Shown here: piece by piece, positions 9,860 through 17,972 of the stretch
How positions within the stretch are numbered: position 1 is the first letter of the stretch
Layout: each line of letters starts with the position of its first letter
IMG/VR virus record: IMGVR_UViG_3300035698_006191
Coordinates: 1-51,682 of that record
Origin: a virus
DNA length: 51,682 bases
Direction: 5' to 3' (one strand)
Made by a program: the position numbers and the translations under genes
Notes under the pieces: generated by a model
Database searches by the model: none
Told to the model about the DNA's origin: nothing
The model's input: only the letters and a program-made list of their open reading frames with translations

Positions 9860-10180
9860 CTACACATCCTTGTTCTCGACAAAGCTCTCATAGAGTGACA
9901 AGTGCTGCTGGGTGTGTTTCTTCTCCGTGTCGAGTTTCTTTAGTGCAGCCACGACAATATCTGTCGCTTTCTCCCCAACCTCGACATCCTTGCCGTCTCC
10001 ATCCTTCACGGCGTTCCAGACGACACGTCCATCTGCCTGCTTGATCTCCAGGTTCTCTAGCTCAACCTCAGTGAAAGACAGCGCCTCGCGGAGCTTCCTA
10101 ACGATCTTCAAAGTCAAAAAGTCTCCGCTTTCGGGGAGGATACCCAGCAGTGTCAGACGGTCGATAACTTTCAGTAACAT
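9860..10180 (-). CDS. Small conserved phage structural-region protein (106 aa)
   Basis: A compact alpha/beta protein with LGILPESGDFLTLKIVRKL near the start, VVWN around residue 55 and a C-terminal helix ending HLSLYESF. This pattern (ILP..G.F.TL, W.., LY..F) occurs in a small protein family often encoded beside tail genes in phages. Its function is unknown to me. It has its own strong promoter and a GAGAGG ribosome site after the shared TACACTTT leader, so it may begin a transcription unit that includes the tail genes. Confidence 0.65.
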   Translation of the reverse strand: MLLKVIDRLTLLGILPESGDFLTLKIVRKLREALSFTEVELENLEIKQADGRVVWNAVKDGDGKDVEVGEKATDIVVAALKKLDTEKKHTQQHLSLYESFVENKDV

Positions 10181-10197
10181 AATAGAACCTCTCTTCT

Positions 10198-10206
10198 AAA
10201 GTGTAA
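10198..10206 (-). promoter_or_regulatory. TACACTTT leader motif
   Basis: Leftward leader reading TTACACTTT followed by AGAAGAGAGG. Closely similar leaders occur upstream of the genes starting at 25873, 27724 and 46320. Confidence 0.4.
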
Positions 10207-10210
10207 AAAT

Positions 10211-10246
10211 AACCTACGGCAGTATTACATTATACCACCGTAGGTT
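10211..10246 (-). terminator. Hairpin terminator overlapping a promoter
   Basis: In leftward RNA, AACCTACGG pairs perfectly with CCGTAGGTT (9 bp, 18-base loop) and is followed at once by ATTTTTA. This would end read-through from the 10263-12410 gene. The same bases contain the -10 element of the next promoter in the loop. Confidence 0.5.
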
Positions 10247-10257
10247 GTGAAAGTCAA
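10229..10257 (-). promoter_or_regulatory. Sigma70-type extended -10 promoter
   Basis: On the leftward strand TTGACT is followed by 17 bases and TATAAT, with TGG directly upstream of the -10 (extended -10). It reads toward the 106-residue gene and the tail-nozzle and fibre genes. The -10 lies inside a 9-bp inverted repeat. Confidence 0.75.
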
Positions 10258-10262
10258 GCGAA

Positions 10263-12410
10263 TTACGACGGTCCGCCGCTGTAAAGATTTATGTAGCGAG
10301 TCGATGTACCAATTACAATCTTTAACCATCCAGCGCTGGTGGCCGAGATTTCCGCTGCGTCGGAAGCAGTAACCTCATCGTCAGGCAGCCGTAACACGGC
10401 AGTACCCAGTAAATCGGTGTCAACTCCGCCATCCAGAAGATAGGCAGCAGCCTTAATGCCACCACCCATTGTAGATGGCTTAGCTTTAATGAACGAATTC
10501 ATCTGGCGACCCGTGCTAACGACTGCCTCATTTTCCAGCAGAATGACCTCATCCTCACCAGCGATAGTTTCATCGCCACGAGTCTGTACGCGAAAATGAC
10601 CAGCGCATACCTGAGTATTGCAGGTAAATGTAGCACCCGTTGAAATGTGACCCCTAACACCACAGAGGTAATCTACATTACAACCTCCGGCTGCTACCTC
10701 ACCGACGGCCAAAACACCAGTAACAAGACCAGCATGTTTGCTAGCACCGCAAATACCTTGAGCATAGACAGCACGAACATCTGCACCTACGCTAGCCGAA
10801 TTGCTCGTTACCTCAGATCGAACACCAGAGCAGTCGCCGGATGTAACTGTTGACCCGAGCGTAATCCACATTCCGTTAGTTGCAACAGTTTCTGCTGAAC
10901 AGCTAATATAAATAGCCTGCTCACCAGAAGCCAGAATAGCAGTACCAGAAATTTTCAGTTGCGCGCTAGAAGCCGTGCCATCTAGCAGGATTCCTTGTGT
11001 AGTGCAATTGCCAATATGTAGACCGGTCGTGCAGGCACCGTCTTGCATATCAATACCAACTGCCCATGCCTTGCCAGCGGTACTCTTATTGATATACACA
11101 CCGAACAAGTCGCCAGTAATGATCGCGCTTGCGTGAACACTCGAATTAACGATGACACCACACAAGAACCCAGTGGTAAGCTCAAAGTTAGTGTCTGTTT
11201 CGATTGCAAAATGCCCAGCAGCCGTTGACGTGGTAGCAGTACCGCTAATAACGGTGCCGACTCCAGAAATCTCGACATAGCCGTATACGCCAGCGTGAGC
11301 GCCGTCAGCAAGATCAGCCTTAACGCGCAGTTTGCCGAACACCGAAATATGGCCGGTGCCAGAAGTCTGGTCAGAAGTAACCTCGTAGCGTGAGTACACA
11401 CCAGCAGTTGCTCCAGTATCCCCGGCAACAATGTCAGCAGCCGATTCGCAGTGAACTTCCACTGCGAACGGATACGTAGTTGACACAGGTACGCCAGTTC
11501 CCTGGACGCCAATACGCACGACACCAGAATTAGAAATGTCAAGCGCATAGCCAGTGACGCTGGACATCGTAATGCCCGTTGTGCAATCGCTGATCTCAAT
11601 ACAAGTTGCAGCACCACTGATGTATACGCCAGTAGTCAGAATCGCATCGGAATCAAGAAACAGACCATACTGCCACTTCGATGTTCCACCTGAAATGTTA
11701 GCTAGGAACGCAGCGCTAATACCGCCACCAATGAAAGTACCGCTGGAATTTAGCGTAGCCTCGAAACCAGCAAGCGAACTACCGAGGGTATGCGCACCGG
11801 CTCCAGTTTCAAGAGCAGCGCGAACACACGCGACGTGGCCGTTCAGCGTTCGAGCACCAGCGCCATCCAACTCCAGGTAGCCACTTATGGGAGCGGTAAC
11901 GGCATCAGCGTGTGTAATGTCAACGAGGTTATTAGCCTTGATCTGGCCCCTGACGGCGTTGATCGTAGCCTGTGCTGTCTGGTCAACTGACAGTAGAATG
12001 CGAGTTAACATGCCGCGATAAACATCACCAGCAACGAACGTAACTCCGCCATCGTCGTATAGCAGCGAGAACGGTCGCGTGTTAGTAGTGCTTAGCACAA
12101 CGCCACTATCGGCAATACTGGCATACGTACCAGTCTCAATGATGCGAGTAGCAAAACCGTCAGCAACGTCAGCTAACTCGGCCAACGTCAGGGTGTCACC
12201 ACCCTCAGGATTGTCGAAATCGCACGACGTGATTGACCCGTTATTGATATGAACAACGTCCCCAGCGTCACCATCGGTATGCTGAAAAATACATCCAGTC
12301 TGGTAGCCGTCGGTGCCTACTTCCGGAACGACTGACCCGGACGCAAAAAGCAATCCGCGATTCATCTCCGGCTTCTGCATCTTAATTAAATGACAAATCC
12401 TATCAATCAT
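10263..12410 (-). CDS. Head-fibre-like / structural beta-repeat protein (715 aa)
   Basis: A long Gly/Ala/Thr/Ser-rich protein with a short N-terminal helix (MIDRICHLIKMQKPEMNRG) and then dozens of irregular beta repeats. Repeated elements such as GVYSRYEVTS, GVYGYVEISG and GVYINKSTAG recur about every 50-70 residues. This composition is typical of head fibres and decoration fibres. It ends ATSAGWLKIVIGTSTRYINL, a segment resembling a capsid-attachment or fibre-tip strand. The gene is bounded downstream by a hairpin and by the strong promoter of the next unit. No enzyme motif is visible. A tail fibre is the alternative. Confidence 0.65.
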   Translation of the reverse strand: MIDRICHLIKMQKPEMNRGLLFASGSVVPEVGTDGYQTGCIFQHTDGDAGDVVHINNGSITSCDFDNPEGGDTLTLAELADVADGFATRIIETGTYASIADSGVVLSTTNTRPFSLLYDDGGVTFVAGDVYRGMLTRILLSVDQTAQATINAVRGQIKANNLVDITHADAVTAPISGYLELDGAGARTLNGHVACVRAALETGAGAHTLGSSLAGFEATLNSSGTFIGGGISAAFLANISGGTSKWQYGLFLDSDAILTTGVYISGAATCIEISDCTTGITMSSVTGYALDISNSGVVRIGVQGTGVPVSTTYPFAVEVHCESAADIVAGDTGATAGVYSRYEVTSDQTSGTGHISVFGKLRVKADLADGAHAGVYGYVEISGVGTVISGTATTSTAAGHFAIETDTNFELTTGFLCGVIVNSSVHASAIITGDLFGVYINKSTAGKAWAVGIDMQDGACTTGLHIGNCTTQGILLDGTASSAQLKISGTAILASGEQAIYISCSAETVATNGMWITLGSTVTSGDCSGVRSEVTSNSASVGADVRAVYAQGICGASKHAGLVTGVLAVGEVAAGGCNVDYLCGVRGHISTGATFTCNTQVCAGHFRVQTRGDETIAGEDEVILLENEAVVSTGRQMNSFIKAKPSTMGGGIKAAAYLLDGGVDTDLLGTAVLRLPDDEVTASDAAEISATSAGWLKIVIGTSTRYINLYSGGPS

Positions 12411-12479
12411 CTTTGCGCCCTTTCAAGGAACGAGGTTAAAAATAGCGGTACTTTTTTCCCGCCAGTTGATTACGAGTTT

Positions 12480-12845
12480 CTATGATCCAGGTTTCTGTGG
12501 CCAGTACGGATATTTCTGTTGATCCTCGAAGTACGGTGGCCAATTCGGAGTATGTCTGTATTCAATGCTTGTGTGTGTTTCGATTCCACCAGCAACTACA
12601 CCAGCAGCGATAGCATTAACAGCGAGTCTAGCCTTCGCCCCGAGTACCCTTACTGTGTGCCCCTGATTTCCAAGACAAATCCCAACACCATCTACTGGCG
12701 TTTCGCCAAACCCCAAATACACCGGATTCCCAGCTTCAGTAAATCCGCCAGTATACGATTGGACAACAAGCTCATCCCTGTATCCGTCAGCAGGGATAAT
12801 TTCTTTCGCTATGCCAGCTTCTAATTCCCAGGAATATGCAGACAT
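12480..12845 (-). CDS. Tandem paralogue 3 of a small virion-like protein (121 aa)
   Basis: I place the start at MSAYSWELEAG, where ATG shares one base with the upstream stop (TAATG); a longer reading exists but would overlap the neighbour. The core aligns by eye with the two preceding genes: a YRD near residue 22, VYLGFGETPVDG, VRVLGAKARLAV and GIETHTSIEYR. It differs by a longer aromatic/Pro-rich C-terminus (PNWPPYFEDQQKYPYWP). Function unknown; probably a small decoration or fibre-associated protein. Confidence 0.7.
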   Translation of the reverse strand: MSAYSWELEAGIAKEIIPADGYRDELVVQSYTGGFTEAGNPVYLGFGETPVDGVGICLGNQGHTVRVLGAKARLAVNAIAAGVVAGGIETHTSIEYRHTPNWPPYFEDQQKYPYWPQKPGS

Positions 12846-13150
12846 TATAAAAATGGGAACCAAATAAATGATCCTGGTCTGTACTCGATATCTTCGCATG
12901 TTTCAATGCCGACTGTAGTTGCACCTGCGGCCCATCCGTAGATTGCAAGCCTTGACTTCGCCCCCATGATCCTAACCGAACACCCAGGAACGATCAGCAT
13001 GATTCCAGTTGCATCGACAGCAGCTTCTCCAATTCCAAGGTAAACACTATTAAAAGCCTGCAATTGCAAAGTAATGAAATCACGATGCTCATTAGCAGCG
13101 ATAATCAATTCGCTTGCGCCGCCAGTTAATGCAGCAGTAGCAGCAGACAT
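12845..13150 (-). CDS. Tandem paralogue 2 of a small virion-like protein (101 aa)
   Basis: The middle copy of three related genes. It shares HRDF, VYLGIGEAAVD, VRIMGAKSRLAIY and GIETCEDIEYRPG with its neighbours, arranged in the same order and spacing. The protein is beta-rich with no membrane segment or catalytic motif. Its stop overlaps the start of the next copy by one base, implying translational coupling. Confidence 0.7.
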   Translation of the reverse strand: MSAATAALTGGASELIIAANEHRDFITLQLQAFNSVYLGIGEAAVDATGIMLIVPGCSVRIMGAKSRLAIYGWAAGATTVGIETCEDIEYRPGSFIWFPFL

Positions 13151-13171
13151 TATTCCACTTTCCAGTAAAGG

Positions 13172-13432
13172 TTAAGCAGCGTAACCGTCTTGGTAAGTAC
13201 CAGTCGCACCGTTACCGAGTACATATATTGCCCTACGGGATTGCTCTCCAGTTAAAATAACCGTATCACCAGTAACTAATAATTGCAGCCCCTTGCCAGC
13301 TACGGCGGCTTCACCTATTCCCAATGCAGCGACAATGGCATTCGTGTGTTGTATTACAACCAGGCCACGATGTGCATCTGCCTCTATTAGTTCGGTGCTT
13401 GCCGCTTCCCCTGTCCACGAACCTTTAGCCAT
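13172..13432 (-). CDS. Tandem paralogue 1 of a small virion-like protein (86 aa)
   Basis: The shortest copy: HRGLVVIQ, ALGIGEAAVAG, GDTVILTGEQSRRAIYVLG. It lacks the C-terminal IEYRP tail of the other two. An AGGAG site precedes the ATG at the right distance. It lies between a beta-rich structural gene and the other paralogues, so a decoration role is plausible but unproven. Confidence 0.65.
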   Translation of the reverse strand: MAKGSWTGEAASTELIEADAHRGLVVIQHTNAIVAALGIGEAAVAGKGLQLLVTGDTVILTGEQSRRAIYVLGNGATGTYQDGYAA

Positions 13433-13442
13433 GATTGACTCC

Positions 13443-13955
13443 TTATCCTACGTAAATTACAGATGCACCACGTTCAGCCGTCACGCAGTCAGTTAGAGTG
13501 CTGCCAGTCCCCAAGGCAGTGACAACAGCAGCAGCATCATGAATTGACGCAGCAGCCGTGCTGCCGACATAGATGCCAAATGTTACACCAGCAACGCACG
13601 TTATACTTTGCGTCTTAATTGTATGCACGTCCACCTTTTGCAAGGTAGCCGTAGCAGACACGAGCGTCACACCGGCAGCATCCTCCGCGAGGTTCGACTG
13701 AACTGTAACAACAACTAGCTCACCAGCGGCAGCCGTAATAGGCACCACGATACAGGCAGTTGTTACCGTAAGGTCTTTAGTAATAGCCCCCGAACCTCCA
13801 TTAACCTGATAGCCGCCGACTGTTGCCCTCACAGTTAAAGCCGAGGCAGCGGCGTCAAGACCAGCAAGAATAAACCGGATATTCCAATCTCCAGCACCGG
13901 GCGTTGCTGAATATACTTCAGATGGTGCCCCATTGATATCTTCTGCAAATGCCAT
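13443..13955 (-). CDS. Beta-rich structural-region protein (170 aa)
   Basis: Starts at MAFAEDINGAPSEVY after GGGGTGTGTG; a TTG four codons upstream is less likely. The protein is almost entirely Ala/Val/Thr/Gly beta strands (ASALTVRATVGGYQV, GELVVVTVQSNL), and could pair with other small head or tail proteins here. I do not recognise the family. No signal peptide or membrane helix. Confidence 0.65.
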   Translation of the reverse strand: MAFAEDINGAPSEVYSATPGAGDWNIRFILAGLDAAASALTVRATVGGYQVNGGSGAITKDLTVTTACIVVPITAAAGELVVVTVQSNLAEDAAGVTLVSATATLQKVDVHTIKTQSITCVAGVTFGIYVGSTAAASIHDAAAVVTALGTGSTLTDCVTAERGASVIYVG

Positions 13956-13970
13956 CACACACCCCAATCA

Positions 13971-14258
13971 TTATGCAAGAGCGGACAATACATCAGTAAC
14001 TCTCGCCTTAGCAACAACAAACTCAGCAACCAGTAAATCCTTTTCAGCCTTCGCTGTCAGTATCGCTGGATCACTACTATTAGCAGCAACAGCGTCCACC
14101 GCCTCGATCATATCGAGGTATGTACCTGGGGAAGAAAGTGCGTCCAGCGAATTCCCAATCGTCATTACGATTGGCACCAAATTTCTCACGCGACCATCCA
14201 GTGAATTAATTTCACCGGCGAGCGCGTCTATACTTGTTTTGATTTCAGAAAACTGCAT
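13971..14258 (-). CDS. Small helical protein of the structural region (95 aa)
   Basis: Predicted from sequence to be mostly helical (MQFSEIKTSIDALAGEINSLDGRV), with heptad-like spacing in the first 30 residues and an Ala-rich second half. No known motif. It fits the structural cluster by spacing (15 bases before the next start, 21 after the LamG gene). Function unknown. Confidence 0.55.
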   Translation of the reverse strand: MQFSEIKTSIDALAGEINSLDGRVRNLVPIVMTIGNSLDALSSPGTYLDMIEAVDAVAANSSDPAILTAKAEKDLLVAEFVVAKARVTDVLSALA

Positions 14259-14279
14259 TACATTTCTTTCATTGAAAAG

Positions 14280-14960
14280 TTAAACGGTGAGTATCACCGG
14301 CTGTATCACTCGCTTAATCGTTCGCTGCCACGGCTCCAATTCCCCCGTGCCCTTGCCGAAATTATAGATCGCTCGAATCTTCCAGAGCGGCAGCACCTCG
14401 TCGTAAACGCGCAGATCGTCAATGAGCCCCTTAAACTTTCGATTAACGCCGTCCACTCGATCGCCAATACACATGGCGGACGCACTATTTGCGAGAACAC
14501 CAAGAATATCAGCCAAACTCTGCTTCAACAAACCGTTGATATAACCATGAATAAACGCACCGTCGTAAACCCATGTACAGTGAACCCAGGTGTCAACGGG
14601 TACAGGAGCACTAATAAGAGAGGTATCATCATTACCTACCGTCCCCCAAATGGACATGCCAATGCAGTTAGACGTATCAGTGATGTAGGCGGTAAACTGG
14701 CTATTCCAAGTTCGATCAAGTATACGAGGCCAAGTCGTTCCGGAGATGCCGTTACGATACACCCAAGCACAAACCGTGACATACTTTCCGTCCAACACGT
14801 CACCTGGATTGGCAACGTCGATTCTAGAAGTCACACCGTTGAACGATCCAGCGTTAGCGGCCCTACCAGTAGGATATGTCATGGCTGTCGCCGAACCATC
14901 GTGGCTGTTTCCGCTGGAATCGGTTGCATCTTCTAGTTTCCACCAGCCCACCAATGACAT
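14280..14960 (-). CDS. LamG / concanavalin A-like lectin-fold protein (226 aa)
   Basis: The segments LVGWWKLEDATDSSGNSHDG near the N-terminus, GSFNGVTSRIDV, VTVCAWVYRN, DTWVHCTWVYDG and the C-terminal FKGLIDDLRVYDEVLP are the standard signature of LamG/pentraxin-like jelly-roll domains. These are common on phage particles as carbohydrate-binding decorations. The 25-residue tail after the domain is basic. The gene begins five bases before the stop-side boundary of its upstream neighbour, so the two are tightly linked. Confidence 0.85.
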   Translation of the reverse strand: MSLVGWWKLEDATDSSGNSHDGSATAMTYPTGRAANAGSFNGVTSRIDVANPGDVLDGKYVTVCAWVYRNGISGTTWPRILDRTWNSQFTAYITDTSNCIGMSIWGTVGNDDTSLISAPVPVDTWVHCTWVYDGAFIHGYINGLLKQSLADILGVLANSASAMCIGDRVDGVNRKFKGLIDDLRVYDEVLPLWKIRAIYNFGKGTGELEPWQRTIKRVIQPVILTV

Positions 14961-14964
14961 CTGC

Positions 14965-15486
14965 CTACTTCCCTTTCTTCTGAATCGTTTTCCCGCTCAG
15001 CGTATCGTATAAATTTCTAAATCCCTGCCCAAGGATATTTATCGAAGTTGGATACTTGCGTTGCGCTGTCGGCTTTTTCGCAGCGCGAAGCTCAACCTTC
15101 TTGGCAGCCATGAAATCGTCAACGCGCTTACGCTCGGCTGTGTGAATTTGCTGCGCGGTGAGTTTCTTCTTCGCCATATCTGATTTCTCCGCCCAAACTG
15201 ATCGACCTGCTCGCATTCGCCCCTTCGCGTGATCCACTGACTTTTGCATAATCTGCTGCCCAATAGCAGATTGCCACATTTCCGGGCTCAGTTCACTCGC
15301 CAATAAATACTGCTTCTGCTTGCTACTCAACGTGGGAACAAGTGTCGGAATTTCCGTCTCTACGCCATCAAAATTAACGCCAACGGAAATCTCAGTCGAT
15401 GATCGACCGTCGGGTCTATTCAATGGCCCGAAATACCCTAACCCCTTAGCCGTTCCGTCAGCCCGTAAGCTATTCGGCTTCACCAT
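14965..15486 (-). CDS. Phage protein with GRSSTEISVGV motif (173 aa)
   Basis: Residues about 20-50 read RPDGRSSTEISVGVNFDG then ETEIPTLVPTLS. This short beta module recurs in many phage structural and large polyvalent proteins (the related form is DGSISTVRTISF). The remainder is basic and Lys-rich. The start ATG shares one base with the stop of the adaptor gene (TAATG). It may be a head-tail joining or virion accessory protein; no enzyme motif is seen. Confidence 0.65.
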   Translation of the reverse strand: MVKPNSLRADGTAKGLGYFGPLNRPDGRSSTEISVGVNFDGVETEIPTLVPTLSSKQKQYLLASELSPEMWQSAIGQQIMQKSVDHAKGRMRAGRSVWAEKSDMAKKKLTAQQIHTAERKRVDDFMAAKKVELRAAKKPTAQRKYPTSINILGQGFRNLYDTLSGKTIQKKGK

Positions 15487-16271
15487 TAAATATCTTCCCC
15501 GCCGTAAGTTATCGGGTATGTCGAGCTAGTCCAGCCGCGTCGAAACTCCGCCTGCTTGGTTTCCTTGTGCCCCATTGGACCGAAATACTTCGCGCCATTT
15601 TTTCTGTCCCTCGCCACGGCGTCTATCAGAAGCGCCTGGAAGGTCTGTGTATGTATGCCAAGTTCGTCATTCGGACGACTCTCAGCCACCGCCAAGCACG
15701 ACTCAATATACAACTCACTTAACTTCATTCCACCGAGTGGATATGGGTAGTCACTCGAAAGCGCGCTACTATATGCCTCATACTCATACAACACAGTCCA
15801 ATCGGCGTCAGGCTCAGGGTAAAACAGCACTTCCTGCTTCTGGCCAGCCGTGCCATCGTAAGCCTTAAACCGAACCGCAAATATCGTTGGGTGTCCAGTC
15901 TGGTTGGAATGCGCTCGTTGCTCAAGCACCTTGCTAACCGACGCTTGTACGATGCCGCCAAGATACTCCTCGGCGGGGTAATGAAAATCACCTAAAATTC
16001 TCCCGAAGTCGTCCGGGAAATCGTATTCAGCAGTGCCAGACACAATCTCAAGTTCCGTAGTTGGCTTCAGCCACGACCACTCGTACCCAACCACACTCGT
16101 ATCAATCGCAGGTGGATAGTACACTCGGCGAACGCCAGACTGCACAATCCTACTCAGCTTCGCTTGGTTCGCTGTCGAGTAGCTAGCATACGCCTTGTAG
16201 CCAAGCCCAAGAAACTCGCCAGCTTCTCCGATCAATTCAGGGAACCCGACACTGAGAGATGACTCTGCCAT
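15486..16271 (-). CDS. Head-tail adaptor (T7 gp11 / P22 gp4-like role)
   Basis: The 261-residue protein has a helical N-terminus with SRIVQSGVRRVYYPP, then W..LKP, and LEIVSGTAEYDFPDDFGRIL. This layout occurs in phage adaptor proteins that dock under the portal. Later come VLYEYEAYSS and helical YIESCLAVAESRPNDELG, also typical. Its place between the head genes and small tail genes fits. Family identity is from pattern recognition; the ring role is established for the family. Confidence 0.7.
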   Translation of the reverse strand: MAESSLSVGFPELIGEAGEFLGLGYKAYASYSTANQAKLSRIVQSGVRRVYYPPAIDTSVVGYEWSWLKPTTELEIVSGTAEYDFPDDFGRILGDFHYPAEEYLGGIVQASVSKVLEQRAHSNQTGHPTIFAVRFKAYDGTAGQKQEVLFYPEPDADWTVLYEYEAYSSALSSDYPYPLGGMKLSELYIESCLAVAESRPNDELGIHTQTFQALLIDAVARDRKNGAKYFGPMGHKETKQAEFRRGWTSSTYPITYGGEDI

Positions 16272-16348
16272 TTAGCCGGTCCCCTGGAATAAAAGTATAA
16301 AGGCAGCGCTCCTAGCCCAAGAAGAGAGTATTGAGCCAAGAGCGCACC

Positions 16349-16371
16349 ATAGCCATCTTTCGATGGTCTAT
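16349..16371 (-). other. Hairpin with GAAA tetraloop after the decoration gene
   Basis: In leftward RNA a nine-pair stem with a one-base bulge closes a GAAA loop three bases after the stop of the 16375-16848 gene. There is no U tract, so it looks more like an RNA-stability or processing element than a terminator. A second pairing GCGCTC/GAGCGC lies in the rest of the 103-base gap. Confidence 0.35.
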
Positions 16372-16374
16372 TTG

Positions 16375-16848
16375 CTAGTCAGCAAGCCCGACACTCGGAA
16401 GCCCCTCTTGCAAAACAGCCATGCACGGCAATGCAGCAGCGCCGCCCGTAATCGTCTGTAGAGCAATAGCTGCACCCTTGCCGTCGTTTGTGGCAGCCTT
16501 GAACGTACCAGCAGTGTAAGTACACTCCAGGATCGTTACACCAACAACAGCGCTGACGCCGATTGCCAAGAGTATAATACAAACACTCCCAGGGGTATTG
16601 ATCTCGATATACTGCCCACCAGTAGTAGCGTCGTAATCACGCGCAGCAACACCAGCAAAATGGATTCTGTTGGCATTACTAGGCATCTCGACACGGTTGT
16701 ACCGACGTGCATCAACAGCAGTGGCCGTGCCATAATCGTAATTATAGCAAACTCCCATGCCTTCCGTCAGCGCCGTGTCGCCCTCAAACCAAACCCACGC
16801 GGGAACGGTGTTCATCTTTTTTTCGTAAGCATTCAAACTGCGATTCAT
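16375..16848 (-). CDS. Capsid decoration-like protein (157 aa)
   Basis: Located directly after the major capsid protein. It is beta-rich with Gly/Ala/Thr strands (FAGVAARDYDATTGGQYIEI, GSVCIILLAIGVSAVVGVTIL), a pattern like DUF2190-type capsid-associated proteins. The hydrophobic middle looks like a buried strand pair rather than a membrane helix. The ATG follows AAGGATG. The assignment rests on position and composition. Confidence 0.6.
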   Translation of the reverse strand: MNRSLNAYEKKMNTVPAWVWFEGDTALTEGMGVCYNYDYGTATAVDARRYNRVEMPSNANRIHFAGVAARDYDATTGGQYIEINTPGSVCIILLAIGVSAVVGVTILECTYTAGTFKAATNDGKGAAIALQTITGGAAALPCMAVLQEGLPSVGLAD

Positions 16849-16894
16849 TATGTCATCCTTCTTTTGTGTTCAACGTAAAAAACCAAGACAAAGA

Positions 16895-17941
16895 CTAAGT
16901 AATCTGCGCAAACACAGATTGACGGCGAAGATTCGTGCAGACCAACTCGAAAGTCGCATCGAGATCAACACGTCGCACGTTATGCCGGTCGGGCACCATG
17001 TACGGCTTCGTGAGATTCTTTTCCCAACCGGGCATAACGCCGCATGCCATCCAATTCCAGTCGATCATATAGACCGGGTTGTCGGTATCGGCATCCAACT
17101 TAGGAGCAAATGTCAACGGCGTACCCTTGAACAACGTGCGACCATCCTTGCTCGCAAGATCATTCCCGAGGTTCATGTTCTGAGACTCAAGAACCTCCTC
17201 GCAGATACCAATCACAGTATCGTTGGTGTAGATGCCATTTCGCATTCCGCCGAGCTTCGGCTGTGCGTGAGAAACAGGAGAGCGAAAGTTAGTCTGACGG
17301 ACGCCCTTACGCATCTTACGCACTAAGTCTTCCTTGGTAATCGCAGCATAATCTGCTGCATAGTTCGCCCAACGCGACTGCTCCGAAGACAAAATATGAG
17401 CACGGCCAATAGCCTCGTAGCCAACGGGGTCAACACCCTTGAAACCCTCTTCACCGGCAGCACACTTCTGAATCCAGTAAGAGATTCCATGTGGAGTCTT
17501 GTCGTCAGTAGCCGCCGGGCTGCCCCAAAGATAAGATTCCATTGTCGTATAGAACGAAACCATCATGGCGACATAGCGAGAGTAGACAAGATCAACGATA
17601 GCCTTGCCGCCCTGCTGAAACGCCTTCTCGCGCAATTCGTAAATATAATGCGCGTTGACATGCCTCGGGCGAACGTAACCCTCAATCAGGGTGTCAGTCA
17701 TGGCCGATCCATCAGTCTCGTACAGACCAACAGCGCGAGCGCTATGGTTGTGGTCAACCTGCGCCTGAAATTGCCAGTCATCACCACCGGAAAATTTCTT
17801 CTGCTTGCCCTGCCACACTTCCCTGACGGCAACATGGTCCGTCAAGTCGGTTTGGAGATCAAGAAACGCACCCTTTCTGATAAGGTGTTCCTGTGTTGCG
17901 ATGACAGCATCGTCGATATCAGCATACTGAAGAGTAGCCAT
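16895..17941 (-). CDS. Major capsid protein (348 aa)
   Basis: Follows the scaffold gene and is of the right size. The C-terminal third, VYMIDWNWMACGVMPGWEKN then DRHNVRRVDLD and LVCTNLRRQSVF, matches a widespread phage major capsid family with an HK97 fold that ends in a conserved arginine-rich strand. The N-terminal half is helical (AVREVWQGKQKKFSGGDDW). No protease domain is fused, consistent with a separate scaffold. The HK97 fold is inferred from family resemblance. Confidence 0.85.
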   Translation of the reverse strand: MATLQYADIDDAVIATQEHLIRKGAFLDLQTDLTDHVAVREVWQGKQKKFSGGDDWQFQAQVDHNHSARAVGLYETDGSAMTDTLIEGYVRPRHVNAHYIYELREKAFQQGGKAIVDLVYSRYVAMMVSFYTTMESYLWGSPAATDDKTPHGISYWIQKCAAGEEGFKGVDPVGYEAIGRAHILSSEQSRWANYAADYAAITKEDLVRKMRKGVRQTNFRSPVSHAQPKLGGMRNGIYTNDTVIGICEEVLESQNMNLGNDLASKDGRTLFKGTPLTFAPKLDADTDNPVYMIDWNWMACGVMPGWEKNLTKPYMVPDRHNVRRVDLDATFELVCTNLRRQSVFAQIT

Positions 17942-17972
17942 TTTGTTTCCTTAGTATTCCAAAAACGTAACA

